Of a stretch of DNA of 64,000 bases, positions 8,287-16,922 are shown piece by piece. The notes beneath the pieces were generated by a model. That model had not been told where the DNA came from and searched no databases. It saw only the letters and a program-made list of their open reading frames with translations. A program made the position numbers and the translations under genes. This DNA is from Saccharomonospora piscinae (GTDB lineage: Bacteria; Actinomycetota; Actinomycetes; Mycobacteriales; Pseudonocardiaceae). The DNA is taken from contig NZ_VCEK01000001.1 of the NCBI RefSeq assembly GCF_005862235.1, positions 434,001 to 498,000 of the forward strand, in the 5' to 3' direction. How positions within the stretch are numbered: the first letter of the stretch is position 1; every line of letters starts with the position of its first letter.

Positions 8287-9369
8287 GTGCGCAGGTCTCG
8301 GTGGGTGCTCGGCGGATTCGCGCTGTTCGCGGTCACCGTCCTGGTGGCCGTGCTGGTGGTCATCGGTGGTGACCCCGACGCCCCCGTCGACCCGCCCGGG
8401 CCGCCCGGCACCGGCCCGCTCACCGTCGTGTCGCTGGGTGACAGCACTCTCTCCGGCGAGGGAGCGGGCGACTACACGGCCGAGACGGACGGCCGCGACG
8501 GCAACTGGTGCCACCGCTCCCCGAACGCCCTGGTACACCAAGTCTCGCTCACCGGGATCGTGGACTCGGTCAACCTCGCCTGCTCCGGCGCCCCGTCGGG
8601 CCACGTCTCACTCGGCGACGTCGAGCAGTGGACGGAGCCCTCGCAGGCCGGTCAGCTCCGCGCACTACTTGACGAGCACCGGGTCGCGGCCGTCGTCATT
8701 GCACTGGGCGCCAACGACGACCCCCACTTCTCGCGGCTCATCTCGGAGTGCTTCACGTCCTGGTTCCTCGACCAGCGGGCCCCGTGCAGCGAGAAAATCA
8801 AGGCCGACTGGCAGCGCCGGCTCGACGCGATGGCGCCCAAGGTCCGCGACGCCGTGGGCGACGTCCGGCAGGTCCTCACCGACGCGGGTTACGAGCGCCA
8901 GGACTACGAGCTGGTACTGCAGTCCTACGCCTCCCCCATCGGCCCCGGCATCCCCGAGCAGTGGCGCAACCTCAACGGCTGCCCGTTCCGCGCCGAGGAC
9001 CTGGCCTGGGTCGCCGAAACCGGCACCGTGTCACTGTCCGAGACATTGCGCGCGGTGGCACGGGAGGCCGACGCGCGGTTCCTCGACCTCTCCCGTGCGG
9101 GCACCGGGCACGAGGCGTGCAGCGGTGGCGAGGACGCGAGCGACGAGTGGTTCACCCGCTTCACCGTGGAGTGGGACAACCTCAAGGACGTCGACCGCGC
9201 GTCGCATGCCCTGCAGGAGTCGTTCCACCCCAACGCCGCGGGCCACGAGCAGTTCGCGCGGTGCCTGAGCGAGTTCCTCGCCACCGACGACCGCGAGGCC
9301 GCCTGCCTGGAGGGCGAGGACGGCAACCTGCACGCCGCCGCGTCCTCGCACTCACTCGCGGGCCCCTGA
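8287..9369 (+). CDS. Secreted or membrane-anchored SGNH/GDSL hydrolase
   Basis: A 360-residue protein with one N-terminal hydrophobic helix (about 7-27) acting as signal anchor or signal peptide, then a Pro-rich linker. SGNH blocks are visible: block I SLGDST with nucleophile Ser53, block III ALGANDD, and block V SFHPNAAGH with the catalytic His near 313. Several Cys are consistent with an extracellular disulfide-bonded esterase or lipase. The GTG start at 8287 sits 8 bases after a TAGAAT box, suggesting leaderless transcription separate from the ABC operon. It converges on the next gene with an 8-base gap. Confidence 0.85.
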   Translation: MRRSRWVLGGFALFAVTVLVAVLVVIGGDPDAPVDPPGPPGTGPLTVVSLGDSTLSGEGAGDYTAETDGRDGNWCHRSPNALVHQVSLTGIVDSVNLACSGAPSGHVSLGDVEQWTEPSQAGQLRALLDEHRVAAVVIALGANDDPHFSRLISECFTSWFLDQRAPCSEKIKADWQRRLDAMAPKVRDAVGDVRQVLTDAGYERQDYELVLQSYASPIGPGIPEQWRNLNGCPFRAEDLAWVAETGTVSLSETLRAVAREADARFLDLSRAGTGHEACSGGEDASDEWFTRFTVEWDNLKDVDRASHALQESFHPNAAGHEQFARCLSEFLATDDREAACLEGEDGNLHAAASSHSLAGP

Positions 9370-9377
9370 ACCGTCGC

Positions 9378-10064
9378 TCACCCCGTGCGGCGGACGCGGA
9401 CGACGCAGTCCTCACGCCGGCCGGGCTGCCCCTCGGGCCCCGTCACCTCGCTCGACACGAGGCCGGCCCGCTCGACGTCCCACCCCGGCGCCGGAAGACC
9501 CAAGGCGGCGAGCACGTCGGCGGCGGTCGGGAACTCGATGTCGGCGGGCGGCTCCTCCATCCACGTCGGCCACCCGGCGTGCCCGATGATCAGCAGCACC
9601 CCGCCGGGCGCCACCGCCTCGGCCGCCCTGGCCAGGATGGCCTCGCGTTCCCCGTCGGCGGCGACCGGCGAGTGCAGGAACTGCGCCGACACCAGGTCGA
9701 AGGTGCCCTCGGGAAAGGACCGGGCGAGGTCGTGGCGTTCCCACTCGATGGCCTCGGCCACGCCCTGCTCGGCGGCGTGTTCGGCGCCCCGGCGCAACGC
9801 CGTCGCCGAGACGTCCACGGCCCGCACGCGCCAGCCGTTCCGGGCCAGCCAGAGCGCGTCGGCGCCCTCCCCGCAGCCGAGATCGAGGACGGTGCCGGGC
9901 GGCAGAGCCACGCCGTCGCGCACCTCACGCTCCAGCAGCGGATTGACGCGCCCGCTCCACACCCGGTCGCGGTAGAAATCCTCCCAGTACTCGTCCGCGG
10001 TCGCTGCCTTGTCGGGTTCGTGCTGATCATGCCCGTGCTGCGCGGGCCGGTTCGGTGTGTTCAC
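9378..10064 (-). CDS. Class I SAM-dependent methyltransferase
   Basis: A 228-residue cytosolic methyltransferase. Motif I VLDLGCGEGAD (about 59-69) binds SAM, the acidic end of beta-2 is VRAVDVSA, and FDLVSAQFLHSP followed by GGVLLIIGH are motifs II and III. The first 25 residues are His- and Gln-rich. An upstream in-frame start at 10121 would add 19 residues; I prefer GTG 10064. This type (TehB/Methyltransf_25-like) acts on small molecules, but the acceptor is unknown. It is a single gene with no operon partner. Confidence 0.85.
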   Translation of the reverse strand: MNTPNRPAQHGHDQHEPDKAATADEYWEDFYRDRVWSGRVNPLLEREVRDGVALPPGTVLDLGCGEGADALWLARNGWRVRAVDVSATALRRGAEHAAEQGVAEAIEWERHDLARSFPEGTFDLVSAQFLHSPVAADGEREAILARAAEAVAPGGVLLIIGHAGWPTWMEEPPADIEFPTAADVLAALGLPAPGWDVERAGLVSSEVTGPEGQPGRREDCVVRVRRTG

Positions 10065-10129
10065 GTCCGCATGGTGCGCCGGACGCGCGGCGCGAGGCCA
10101 GTTTCGTTGCTGTTCCGGCAACGGGCGGG

Positions 10130-11131
10130 TCAGCGTCGCGCGGGCTCCCCTTCGCGCGGGACGGCACGTCTGCGCGCGAAGGTCACGGCGGCCACCAGCA
10201 CGGCCAGGAACACCACGGTGCCCGCCCAGATCAGGCCCTGGGTCATCGTGAGACCGGCGCCCTCGGCACCCGGGGTCCGGCCGCCGTCGCGCCCCGTGAT
10301 CACCACAGTGACCGCGGTGGCGATGACGCCCACCGTGGCGACGATCCCGCCGATCCGTAACGCGAGAGCGACCGGCCTGCCCCGCAGTGCCCCGCCGCGT
10401 TCAGCGGGGCGCGCGGGCACCAGAAGCCGCGCCAGCAGCAGCAGGGCGGGCGGGAGCTGGAGCAGCCACAGCGTGGTGCGGGGCCAGCCGTCGAACCAGA
10501 CGTTGGTTCCGTAGAGCAGGGTGTGCCACACGCTGAGCACGTAGACCACGAGCACGAACCGGTGCAACGCCCGCCACGGCCCGGCCCCGAGCCGGGTGCG
10601 CAGGTAGTAGGCCAGCCCGAGCGGGATCGCGAGATAGAACGCCAGCAGCCCCAACAGGATCGCCACCCTGCCCGTGCCCGAGTCGTAGCCGCCCGGCACG
10701 AAGCTCTCGACGAACGCGCGCCACACCCGGCCCAGCAGCGTGTCGGAGTCACTGGTGCGGACCATCTCCGCGAAGAACAGCGCCGCATGCAGGAACATGA
10801 GGGCGACCGTGGTGAGACTGGTCGTGCGGTGCAGCCGTTCGAGCCGCGCCGGGGACACCGGCAGCCACCCCGGTGGACGGCCCGAGCGCAGCAGGCCGAA
10901 CATGGTCGTCAGCCAGGCCCAGAGCAACGCCGACCAGCCGAACGCCTGGCACAGCCAGTACAGCAGGTAGGCGTCGGCGTCGGCGAGGTACGGCATCACG
11001 TCCAGCGTCGCCGACTCGCCGTTGTCGATCCGCGCGTACAACCACACGACGATCGCCCCGGTGATCACCAGCGCCGCGGTCGCGTCGGGGATCGCGCCCC
11101 GCAGGTCCGCGCGCAGCGCCGCCGTGTCCAT
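10130..11131 (-). CDS. Ferric reductase-like transmembrane protein
   Basis: About 333 residues with seven or eight membrane helices. Two helices carry paired histidines in the arrangement of haem-binding ferric-reductase-like domains: LERLHRTTSL with MFLHAALF, and RALHRFVL with VWHTLLYG. No FAD- or NAD-binding domain follows, so it resembles the YedZ/MsrQ-like membrane half that needs a separate electron donor. ATG 11131 is preferred; an in-frame start at 11170 adds 13 basic residues. It is divergent from the MerR gene at 11335, which may control it. Confidence 0.8.
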   Translation of the reverse strand: MDTAALRADLRGAIPDATAALVITGAIVVWLYARIDNGESATLDVMPYLADADAYLLYWLCQAFGWSALLWAWLTTMFGLLRSGRPPGWLPVSPARLERLHRTTSLTTVALMFLHAALFFAEMVRTSDSDTLLGRVWRAFVESFVPGGYDSGTGRVAILLGLLAFYLAIPLGLAYYLRTRLGAGPWRALHRFVLVVYVLSVWHTLLYGTNVWFDGWPRTTLWLLQLPPALLLLARLLVPARPAERGGALRGRPVALALRIGGIVATVGVIATAVTVVITGRDGGRTPGAEGAGLTMTQGLIWAGTVVFLAVLVAAVTFARRRAVPREGEPARR

Positions 11132-11334
11132 CGCGCCCCGGCGCCGTCTCCGGCTCGTGTCCCGCACCACCGCACCCCCATGTCGCCAGGGACCCGGCCG
11201 GCGCCGAGTCGGTAGAAGGTTTCTGCCACAGCGGTACTCAATCGGTCAAGAGCGCCTGGGGGCCGTTCGTCGGCGCCCGCCGCCCGCCGACGACGGTTCG
11301 TTACCGTGGTGTTCGGCGGCGAAAGGGACGCAGG

Positions 11335-11739
11335 GTGGACAAGCTGATGCAGATCGGCGAGGTCGCGGAACGCACGGGGCTCTCGCTGCGCACGATCCGG
11401 CACTACGAGGAAGTCGGCCTCGTCGTGCCCCAGAGCCGGACCCAGGGAGGCTTCCGCCTCTACACGCAGCTCGACGTCGACCGCCTGAACCTCGTCAAGC
11501 GCATGAAGCCGCTCGGGCTGGCGCTGGAGAACATGCGCGACCTGCTCGCGGTGCTCGACCCCACGCCGGACGAACCGGAACCGGACGACGCGACGGGGCG
11601 GCTGGCCGAACTCACCGGCATCGCCGAACGCCGCTGCGACGAACTCCGCTCCCAGCTGCGTCACACCGAGGAACTCGCGGGCATGCTGCGCAGCCGCCTC
11701 CGCCTGACCCGGCGTGAGCACGAGCGCGATCCCGTCTGA
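11335..11739 (+). CDS. MerR-family transcriptional regulator
   Basis: A 134-residue regulator with the winged-helix MerR DNA-binding domain at the N-terminus (IGEVAERTGLSLRTIRHYEEVGL, key Arg-His-Tyr-Glu) and a C-terminal coiled-coil region. It has only one Cys, so it lacks a metal-binding cysteine cluster and probably senses something other than thiophilic metals. GTG 11335 follows an AAAGGGA ribosome site, and a TACCGT promoter box lies near 11302. It is transcribed away from the ferric-reductase-like gene and ends in a strong hairpin. Confidence 0.85.
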   Translation: MDKLMQIGEVAERTGLSLRTIRHYEEVGLVVPQSRTQGGFRLYTQLDVDRLNLVKRMKPLGLALENMRDLLAVLDPTPDEPEPDDATGRLAELTGIAERRCDELRSQLRHTEELAGMLRSRLRLTRREHERDPV

Positions 11740-11759
11740 CCCAGCGTGATCGCGCTCGT
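11720..11759 (+). terminator. 12-bp stem hairpin overlapping the MerR stop
   Basis: ACGAGCGCGATC at 11720-11731 pairs perfectly with GATCGCGCTCGT at 11748-11759 across a 16-base loop containing the TGA stop. It lies between converging genes (MerR + and DUF368 -), so it can terminate in both directions. Confidence 0.65.
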
Positions 11760-11786
11760 CTCGTTCCCGCCACCGCGACCGGTTCG

Positions 11787-12815
11787 CTAGCGGCGGCCCG
11801 CGTCCCGCAGTTCGGTGCCGGACTCGACGGCCGAAGAGGCGCGGGTGCGCATCCGGTGTTCGCTCACCAGCGCCACCACCACGACGACCACGCCCAGCCC
11901 CGCCAGTGCCGCCGCCGTGCCGACGTGCTCACCGGGTGCCAGCAGGTTGCGGTCGTCGTCCTGCCACGGCCACAGCGCACGAAGGCTGCCCGCCATCAGC
12001 CCCGTGAGCACGACCAGCGTCATGCGGTGCCAGCGCGTCAGCAGCCACTGCAGCAGCTTGACGATCGAGGCGAGCCCGACGAGAGCGCCCAGCGCGAACA
12101 GCCCGAGGTAGCCGAGATCGCGATCGTTGACCGCCGTCAGCGTCGACTGGTAGAGCCCGAAGGTCAGCAGGAGGAACGAACCGGACAGGCCCGGGAGCAC
12201 CAGCCCCGACACCGCGAGGGCGGCGGCGACGAGGAGCACCGGTGGGGTGGCGTCGACGTCGCCGGGCGGCAGGCTCACCACGATGAAGGCCAGCGCGGCG
12301 GTCACCACCGCGGCGGCGATTTCGGGCAGCCCCCAGCGCCCCTTGCCGTCCGCGCCCTGCTCTGCGCCGTGCTCTGCGCCCTGCTCTGCCGAGCCCCGCA
12401 CACTCAGCGAGAACGGCACCCACAGCGAGGCCAGCACCAGCCCGAAGAACAGCGCGCTCGTCTGCACGGGATGGTCCTCGACCCAGCCGCCCATGAGCCG
12501 CGCCATCAGCAGGAGTGCGGCGACCATCCCGATCAGCATCGGCACGATGACGCGCCAGTGCACGGCCCGGAACTCCAGGGCGGCCCGCTCCATGCCGCGA
12601 CCGCGCAGGCCGTCGGTGACCGTGCGGCGGACGCCGCTGATCAGGTGGCCGGCCGAGGTGATCGCCGTGTCGTACACCCCCACCACAAGCGCGACGGTGC
12701 CGCCACTGACGCCGGGCACAGTCTCCGCCGTACCGATCAACGCACCGCGAAGAACGTCCACGAGCGCCCGCGACCGCGAGCGTGGGGGTTTCGTGCCGTG
12801 CGGCGTGGTCGTCAC
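11787..12815 (-). CDS. DUF368 family integral membrane protein
   Basis: About 342 residues, nearly all in eight or nine hydrophobic helices. The N-terminus matches the DUF368 pattern GALIGTAETVPGVSGGTVAL, and a second PGLSGSFLL copy lies mid-protein, as expected for this inverted-repeat family. DUF368 proteins include predicted undecaprenyl-phosphate flippases, so a role in cell-wall lipid-carrier recycling is possible. GTG 12815 is chosen because CAGGAGG lies just upstream; longer in-frame starts exist to 12920. It is divergent from the SulP gene. Confidence 0.85.
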   Translation of the reverse strand: MTTTPHGTKPPRSRSRALVDVLRGALIGTAETVPGVSGGTVALVVGVYDTAITSAGHLISGVRRTVTDGLRGRGMERAALEFRAVHWRVIVPMLIGMVAALLLMARLMGGWVEDHPVQTSALFFGLVLASLWVPFSLSVRGSAEQGAEHGAEQGADGKGRWGLPEIAAAVVTAALAFIVVSLPPGDVDATPPVLLVAAALAVSGLVLPGLSGSFLLLTFGLYQSTLTAVNDRDLGYLGLFALGALVGLASIVKLLQWLLTRWHRMTLVVLTGLMAGSLRALWPWQDDDRNLLAPGEHVGTAAALAGLGVVVVVVALVSEHRMRTRASSAVESGTELRDAGRR

Positions 12816-13089
12816 TGGTCCTCCTGAGGAATCGAGCTGGCTGGGGCGGGAGCGCCTGACGCTGACGGCGCGTCGGGCGACGAACCACATCGTCCCGCGC
12901 GGTGACGATGTTCTCAGCACTCCGAAGCCGGGCGAACACCGCCCGGGAGGTTGGCGGCACCCTCGTCGATCAGATCACCGTCGCGGGACCGGACTCTCAC
13001 GTCGGGGTATGGTTCCCCCGGCGGTACGAGCCCCAGCGCTGCGGCTCCCGCTTGTCGATCGAATCACCACCCTCTCGTGAAAGAAGCTG

Positions 13090-14592
13090 ATGTCGCCTTC
13101 TCCCGCCCTGCCCACGTCGTCGGCCGCACGGAGGCGGCGCCCCGCCTGGCTTTCCCCTCGAGTGTTGCGCACCGAGGCGCTGGCCGGGCTCGTCGTCGCA
13201 CTGGCCCTCATTCCCGAGGCCGTGTCGTTCTCGATCATCGCGGGGGTCGACCCCAGGGTGGGGCTGTTCGCCTCGTTCACGATGGCGGTCACCATCGCCC
13301 TCACCGGCGGTCGCCCGGCGATGATCTCGGCAGCCACCGGCGCCATCGCACTCGTGGTCGCCCCGCTGGCGCGGGAACACGGCGTGGAGTACCTGTTCGC
13401 CGCCGTGGTCCTCGGCGGGCTGCTGCAGATCCTGCTCGGCGCGCTGGGCGTGGCGAGGCTGATGCGGTTCCTGCCCCGCAGCGTGATGGTCGGCTTCGTC
13501 AACGCGCTGGCGATTCTCATCTTCCTCGCCCAACTGCCGTACCTGACCGACGTTCCGTGGGCGGTGTACCCGTTGTTCGCGGGCGGGCTCGCCGTGCTCG
13601 TGCTGCTGCCCCGGCTGACCAAGGCCGTGCCCGCACCACTGGTGGCCATCGTCACGCTGACCACCCTCACGGTGGCCGCCGGGATGGCGGTGCCCACCGT
13701 CGGCGACGAGGGCAGGATGCCCGACAGCCTGCCCGTGCTGGGTATCCCGGCCGTGCCGCTGAGCCTGGAGACGCTCGTCATCATCGCGCCCTACGCGCTG
13801 GCTCTCGCACTGGTGGGCCTCATGGAGTCGCTGATGACGGCCAAGCTCGTCGACGACCTCACCGACACCCACTCCGACAAGACCCGCGAGTCGTGGGGCC
13901 AGGGCGTCGCCAACATCGTCACCGGGTTCTTCGGCGGCATGGGTGGCTGCGCCATGATCGGCCAGACGATGATCAACGTGAAGTCCGGGGCCCGCACCCG
14001 TGCCTCGACCTTCCTCGCCGGTGTCTTCCTGCTGGTGCTGGTGGTCGCGCTCGGCAACATCGTGGCGCTGATCCCGATGGCGGCGCTGGTCGCGGTCATG
14101 GTCATGGTCGCGGTCGCCACGTTCGACTGGCACAGCGTCCACCCCGCGACCCTGCGCCGGATGCCGGTCAGCGAGACCGTGGTGATGCTCGCGACCGTAG
14201 GCGTCACGGTCGCCACCCACAACCTCGCCATCGGCGTCGGCGTGGGCGTGCTCGTGGCGATGGTCGCGTTCGCCCGCAGGGTCGCCCACCTCGTCACGGT
14301 CGACGGCGTGCTCGACCCCGACGGCACCACCAAGATCTACCGCGTCACGGGCCAGCTGTTCTTCGCCTCCAGCAACGACCTCGTCTTCCAGTTCGACTAC
14401 GCCCACGATCCCGCCACCGTGGTCATCGACCTCTCCGACGCCCACATCTGGGACGCCTCCACGGTCGCCGCCCTCGATGCGATCACCACGCGTTACGAGG
14501 CGCGCGGTACCGAGGTGACGATCACCGGCATGAACACCGACAGCCACCAGCGCCACACCGCACTGGCCGGCACGCTCACGGGCGGCCACTGA
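13090..14592 (+). CDS. SulP-family anion transporter with STAS domain
   Basis: A 500-residue transporter. About ten to twelve membrane helices begin with LAGLVVALALIPEAVSFS, the conserved SulP helix-1 region, and the motif GGMGGCAMIGQTMINVKSG is present. The last 90 residues form a STAS domain (VIDLSDAHIWDAS). SulP proteins carry sulfate, bicarbonate or dicarboxylates; the YchM-like size fits but does not fix the ion. The start ATG 13090 follows GAAAGAAG. A 275-bp divergent region separates it from the DUF368 gene; I see no gene there. Confidence 0.9.
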   Translation: MSPSPALPTSSAARRRRPAWLSPRVLRTEALAGLVVALALIPEAVSFSIIAGVDPRVGLFASFTMAVTIALTGGRPAMISAATGAIALVVAPLAREHGVEYLFAAVVLGGLLQILLGALGVARLMRFLPRSVMVGFVNALAILIFLAQLPYLTDVPWAVYPLFAGGLAVLVLLPRLTKAVPAPLVAIVTLTTLTVAAGMAVPTVGDEGRMPDSLPVLGIPAVPLSLETLVIIAPYALALALVGLMESLMTAKLVDDLTDTHSDKTRESWGQGVANIVTGFFGGMGGCAMIGQTMINVKSGARTRASTFLAGVFLLVLVVALGNIVALIPMAALVAVMVMVAVATFDWHSVHPATLRRMPVSETVVMLATVGVTVATHNLAIGVGVGVLVAMVAFARRVAHLVTVDGVLDPDGTTKIYRVTGQLFFASSNDLVFQFDYAHDPATVVIDLSDAHIWDASTVAALDAITTRYEARGTEVTITGMNTDSHQRHTALAGTLTGGH

Positions 14593-14666
14593 ACCGGTCA
14601 CCGAGGTCCCCGCGCCGCGGGCGTACGCTGGCCGCCCCCGGTCCCCGACAACGAAGTCAGGTCACG

Positions 14667-15383
14667 ATGCGTTTCGAAGAGCTCGACTGGCGAGCGACCC
14701 CGCTGGGGGAACTCGTGCTGCGTCGACGCTGGGACCCTGCCGTCGACGCCGAGGTTTACGAGATCAAACTGGACGACGAGTACCTCATGTCGAGCCTGTT
14801 CACCGTCTCCGAGACCGAGCTCGGGGTGCGCGGGCTGGCCGGCATCGACCACGACGAGATCGACGTGGTCGTCGGCGGGCTCGGCCTTGGCTACACGGCG
14901 AAGGCGGTGCTCAGCAATGCCCGGGTGGCCTCGCTGGTCGTCGTCGACGCCCTGCCCGAGGTGATCGAGTGGCACGAGCGGGGCCTCATCCCCGCCGGGA
15001 CGGCACTGCGGGCGGACCCGCGGTGCCGCCTCCGGCACGGGGACTTCTTCGAGCTGGTGCGCACCGGGGAGCCGTTCGACGCCGCACGACCGAGGGTCCA
15101 CGCCATCCTCGTCGACATCGACCACTCGCCCCGGCACCTGCTGCACCCCGGTCACGCCGACCTCTACACCCCGGCGGGGCTGGACCGGCTTCGCGACCGG
15201 TTGCACCCCGGCGGGGTGTTCGCCCTCTGGTCGAACGACCCGCCGGACGAGGAGTTCACCGCGCTGCTGACCCGGCACTTCGAGGGCGTACGGGCCGAGG
15301 TCGTCACGTTCCCCAACCCGCTGCAGCACCGCGAGGCCACCAGCACCCTCTACCTCGCGACCACGGCCCCGGCGGCACCCTGA
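14667..15383 (+). CDS. Spermidine/spermine synthase-like methyltransferase-fold protein
   Basis: A 238-residue soluble protein. The Rossmann motif IDVVVGGLGLGYTAKAVL (from about residue 66) and the acidic VVVDALPEVIEWHERG resemble polyamine aminopropyltransferases. The region LVDIDHSPRHLLHP stands where those enzymes have their catalytic Asp. It is shorter than true spermidine synthases and lacks their full N-terminal beta-domain, so it may be a divergent spermine-synthase-fold enzyme. The start is ATG 14667, with a TACGCT promoter box near 14623. It converges on the serine hydrolase gene. Confidence 0.75.
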   Translation: MRFEELDWRATPLGELVLRRRWDPAVDAEVYEIKLDDEYLMSSLFTVSETELGVRGLAGIDHDEIDVVVGGLGLGYTAKAVLSNARVASLVVVDALPEVIEWHERGLIPAGTALRADPRCRLRHGDFFELVRTGEPFDAARPRVHAILVDIDHSPRHLLHPGHADLYTPAGLDRLRDRLHPGGVFALWSNDPPDEEFTALLTRHFEGVRAEVVTFPNPLQHREATSTLYLATTAPAAP

Positions 15384-15384
15384 C

Positions 15385-15399
15385 GCGCTGTCACAGCGC
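15385..15399. terminator. Short bidirectional hairpin between convergent genes
   Basis: GCGCTG-TCA-CAGCGC is a perfect 6-bp stem filling most of the 16 bases between the two converging stop codons. The stem is short and no T-run follows, so it is a weak candidate. Confidence 0.4.
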
Positions 15400-16530
15400 T
15401 CACAGGGCGCAGTAGGCGTCCAGCGCGGCCGTGGCCACGTCCTGCTGCCCCTGCGTGCCGCTCAGCAGGTGCATCTCGTTGGCGGCGGCCACGACCTGCC
15501 GCTCACCGTCGTCGCTGGCCAGCCACAGGGTGTAGTAGCCGAGGACGCCACCCGTGTGCTGCCAAGCCGGGCCGCACTCCGTCTGCATACGGATCACGCC
15601 CAGCCCGGAACCCCGGCCCTCGTCGTTGATCGGGAAGACGTCCTTCAACTGGGCCAACTGCGCCTCGGGCAGCAGGCCGCCCGTGAGCAGGGCCCGGTGG
15701 AAGGTGGCGAGGTCGTCCAGAGTGGACACCATCGCGCCCGCGGCGCCCATGAACTCGACATTGGACACCGTCACGTCGCGGATGACCAGGCCACCGATCC
15801 AGAAGTGCCCGCTCATCGCGTCCTCGGGCATCGTGGGTTCGGTGGGGAAACTGGTGCGCGTGAGCCCCAGCGGTTCGATGATCCGCTGCCGGACCTCGTC
15901 GGACACCGCGTTGCCGGTGACACTCTCCACCACCATGCCGGCCAGCACGTAGTTGGTGTTGGAGTAGCTGTACGTCTCCCCCGGCGCTCCGGGTGCGGCG
16001 AAGGCCAGGGCCGCGTCGACGAGCCCCTGCCGGTCCCAGTATCCCCACGGGTCCAGGTTGGCCGAGTACCTCGCCTGCACGGCGAGATCCTGGAAGTGGT
16101 CCGGCAGGCCGGAGGTGTGGTTGAGCAACTGCCGCAGCGTGATGTCGGCACCGTCGTAGTTCTCGGTGTCGACCACACCCGGCAGCCACTCGGCCACCGT
16201 GTCGTCGAGCGAGAGCAGTCCCTCGGCTTCCAGTTGCAGCAGCACGGTCGCGACGAACGCCTTGGTGTTGCTGCCGATGCGGAACGGCGACTGCGGATCG
16301 GCCGGTGCGCCGGTGAACCAGTCGTTCTGCCCGGCGTGGACGTACTCGGCGTCGTCGCCGTCGCGGACAAGGCCGATCACGCCGGGATAGCCGTCACTGA
16401 CTCCCAGCTCGGCACCGGCCTGCAGGACGTCGGCGGCCGTCGCGGTGTCGGCCGAGGCCGGGACGGCCGCCACGGTGGTGGCCAGCAGAGCCAGGGCGGC
16501 GCCCAGCACGGGTGTGCGCACGGATTCCAT
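15400..16530 (-). CDS. Secreted serine hydrolase (beta-lactamase/DD-peptidase class C fold)
   Basis: A 376-residue exported protein. A Sec-type signal peptide ends near PASADTA (about 28). The penicillin-binding-like motifs are all present: SxxK as Ser87-Asn-Thr-Lys90, YSN within YSYSNTNYV (about 187), and HTGG near 344. It fits the Streptomyces R61 DD-carboxypeptidase/esterase group and probably acts on cell-wall peptides or esters outside the membrane. ATG 16530 is preferred because GAGGAAC lies upstream; an in-frame start at 16584 would put 18 polar residues before the signal. Confidence 0.88.
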   Translation of the reverse strand: MESVRTPVLGAALALLATTVAAVPASADTATAADVLQAGAELGVSDGYPGVIGLVRDGDDAEYVHAGQNDWFTGAPADPQSPFRIGSNTKAFVATVLLQLEAEGLLSLDDTVAEWLPGVVDTENYDGADITLRQLLNHTSGLPDHFQDLAVQARYSANLDPWGYWDRQGLVDAALAFAAPGAPGETYSYSNTNYVLAGMVVESVTGNAVSDEVRQRIIEPLGLTRTSFPTEPTMPEDAMSGHFWIGGLVIRDVTVSNVEFMGAAGAMVSTLDDLATFHRALLTGGLLPEAQLAQLKDVFPINDEGRGSGLGVIRMQTECGPAWQHTGGVLGYYTLWLASDDGERQVVAAANEMHLLSGTQGQQDVATAALDAYCAL

Positions 16531-16635
16531 CGGTGTTCCTCCCCAGGTAGTGGTGCCGCAGACCGTAGAGACCGTGGCTGACATCGCGATGAAACCGCAG
16601 CTCAGCGTGGATCACGCCGCCGCTACGATGTGGAA

Positions 16636-16860
16636 GTGCGCACGACCATCGACCTTCCCGACGACCTGCATCGGCTGGCGCAGTCGCTCGCGCGGGACAC
16701 CTCGCGCTCACTCAGCGACATCGTCGCCGAACTGATGCGCCGCGGACTCGGCGAGAGCGCCGGTGCCGCTCCCACCCGAAGCGCCCGGACCGAACTCCCG
16801 GTGGTCGAACTCGGCAAGGTCATCACCACGGACGATGTCCGTGCGGTGGAGGACGAGTGA
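16636..16860 (+). CDS. Ribbon-helix-helix antitoxin-like protein (VapB/CopG type)
   Basis: A 74-residue protein opening RTTIDLPDDLHRLAQ, the typical RHH beta-strand and helix, followed by LSDIVAELMRRGL. The C-terminal tail is acidic (TTDDVRAVEDE), as in VapB proteins that wrap a PIN toxin. GTG 16636 is chosen because TACGAT lies 6 bases upstream, a leaderless signature; GTG 16630 is also in frame. The gene ends in a GTGA overlap with a short frame that looks like the start of a lost toxin, so this may be an orphan antitoxin. Confidence 0.75.
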   Translation: MRTTIDLPDDLHRLAQSLARDTSRSLSDIVAELMRRGLGESAGAAPTRSARTELPVVELGKVITTDDVRAVEDE

Positions 16861-16922
16861 CGGTGTTTCTCGACGGCTTCCGGAGCCAGGAGCGCGTGCT
16901 GGACGAAGGGGGCCCCGGAACC
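16857..16922 (+). pseudogene. Possible remnant of a PIN-domain toxin start
   Basis: A GTG overlaps the antitoxin stop by 4 bases and begins VTVFLD, resembling the first strand of VapC PIN domains. After about six residues the similarity ends: the expected Asp-x-Asn and following helix are absent, and the frame runs antisense into the M23 gene. A deletion that removed the toxin body is the simplest reading. Chance similarity over so few residues is possible. Confidence 0.3.

Noticed and set aside
12997-14601. 534-codon minus-strand frame opposite the SulP gene
   Set aside because: His/Gly/Arg-rich with no helices or motifs; the plus-strand SulP reading is unambiguous.
16636-16922. Complete VapBC toxin-antitoxin system
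   Set aside because: Only about six residues after the antitoxin resemble a PIN toxin; catalytic acidic residues are missing.
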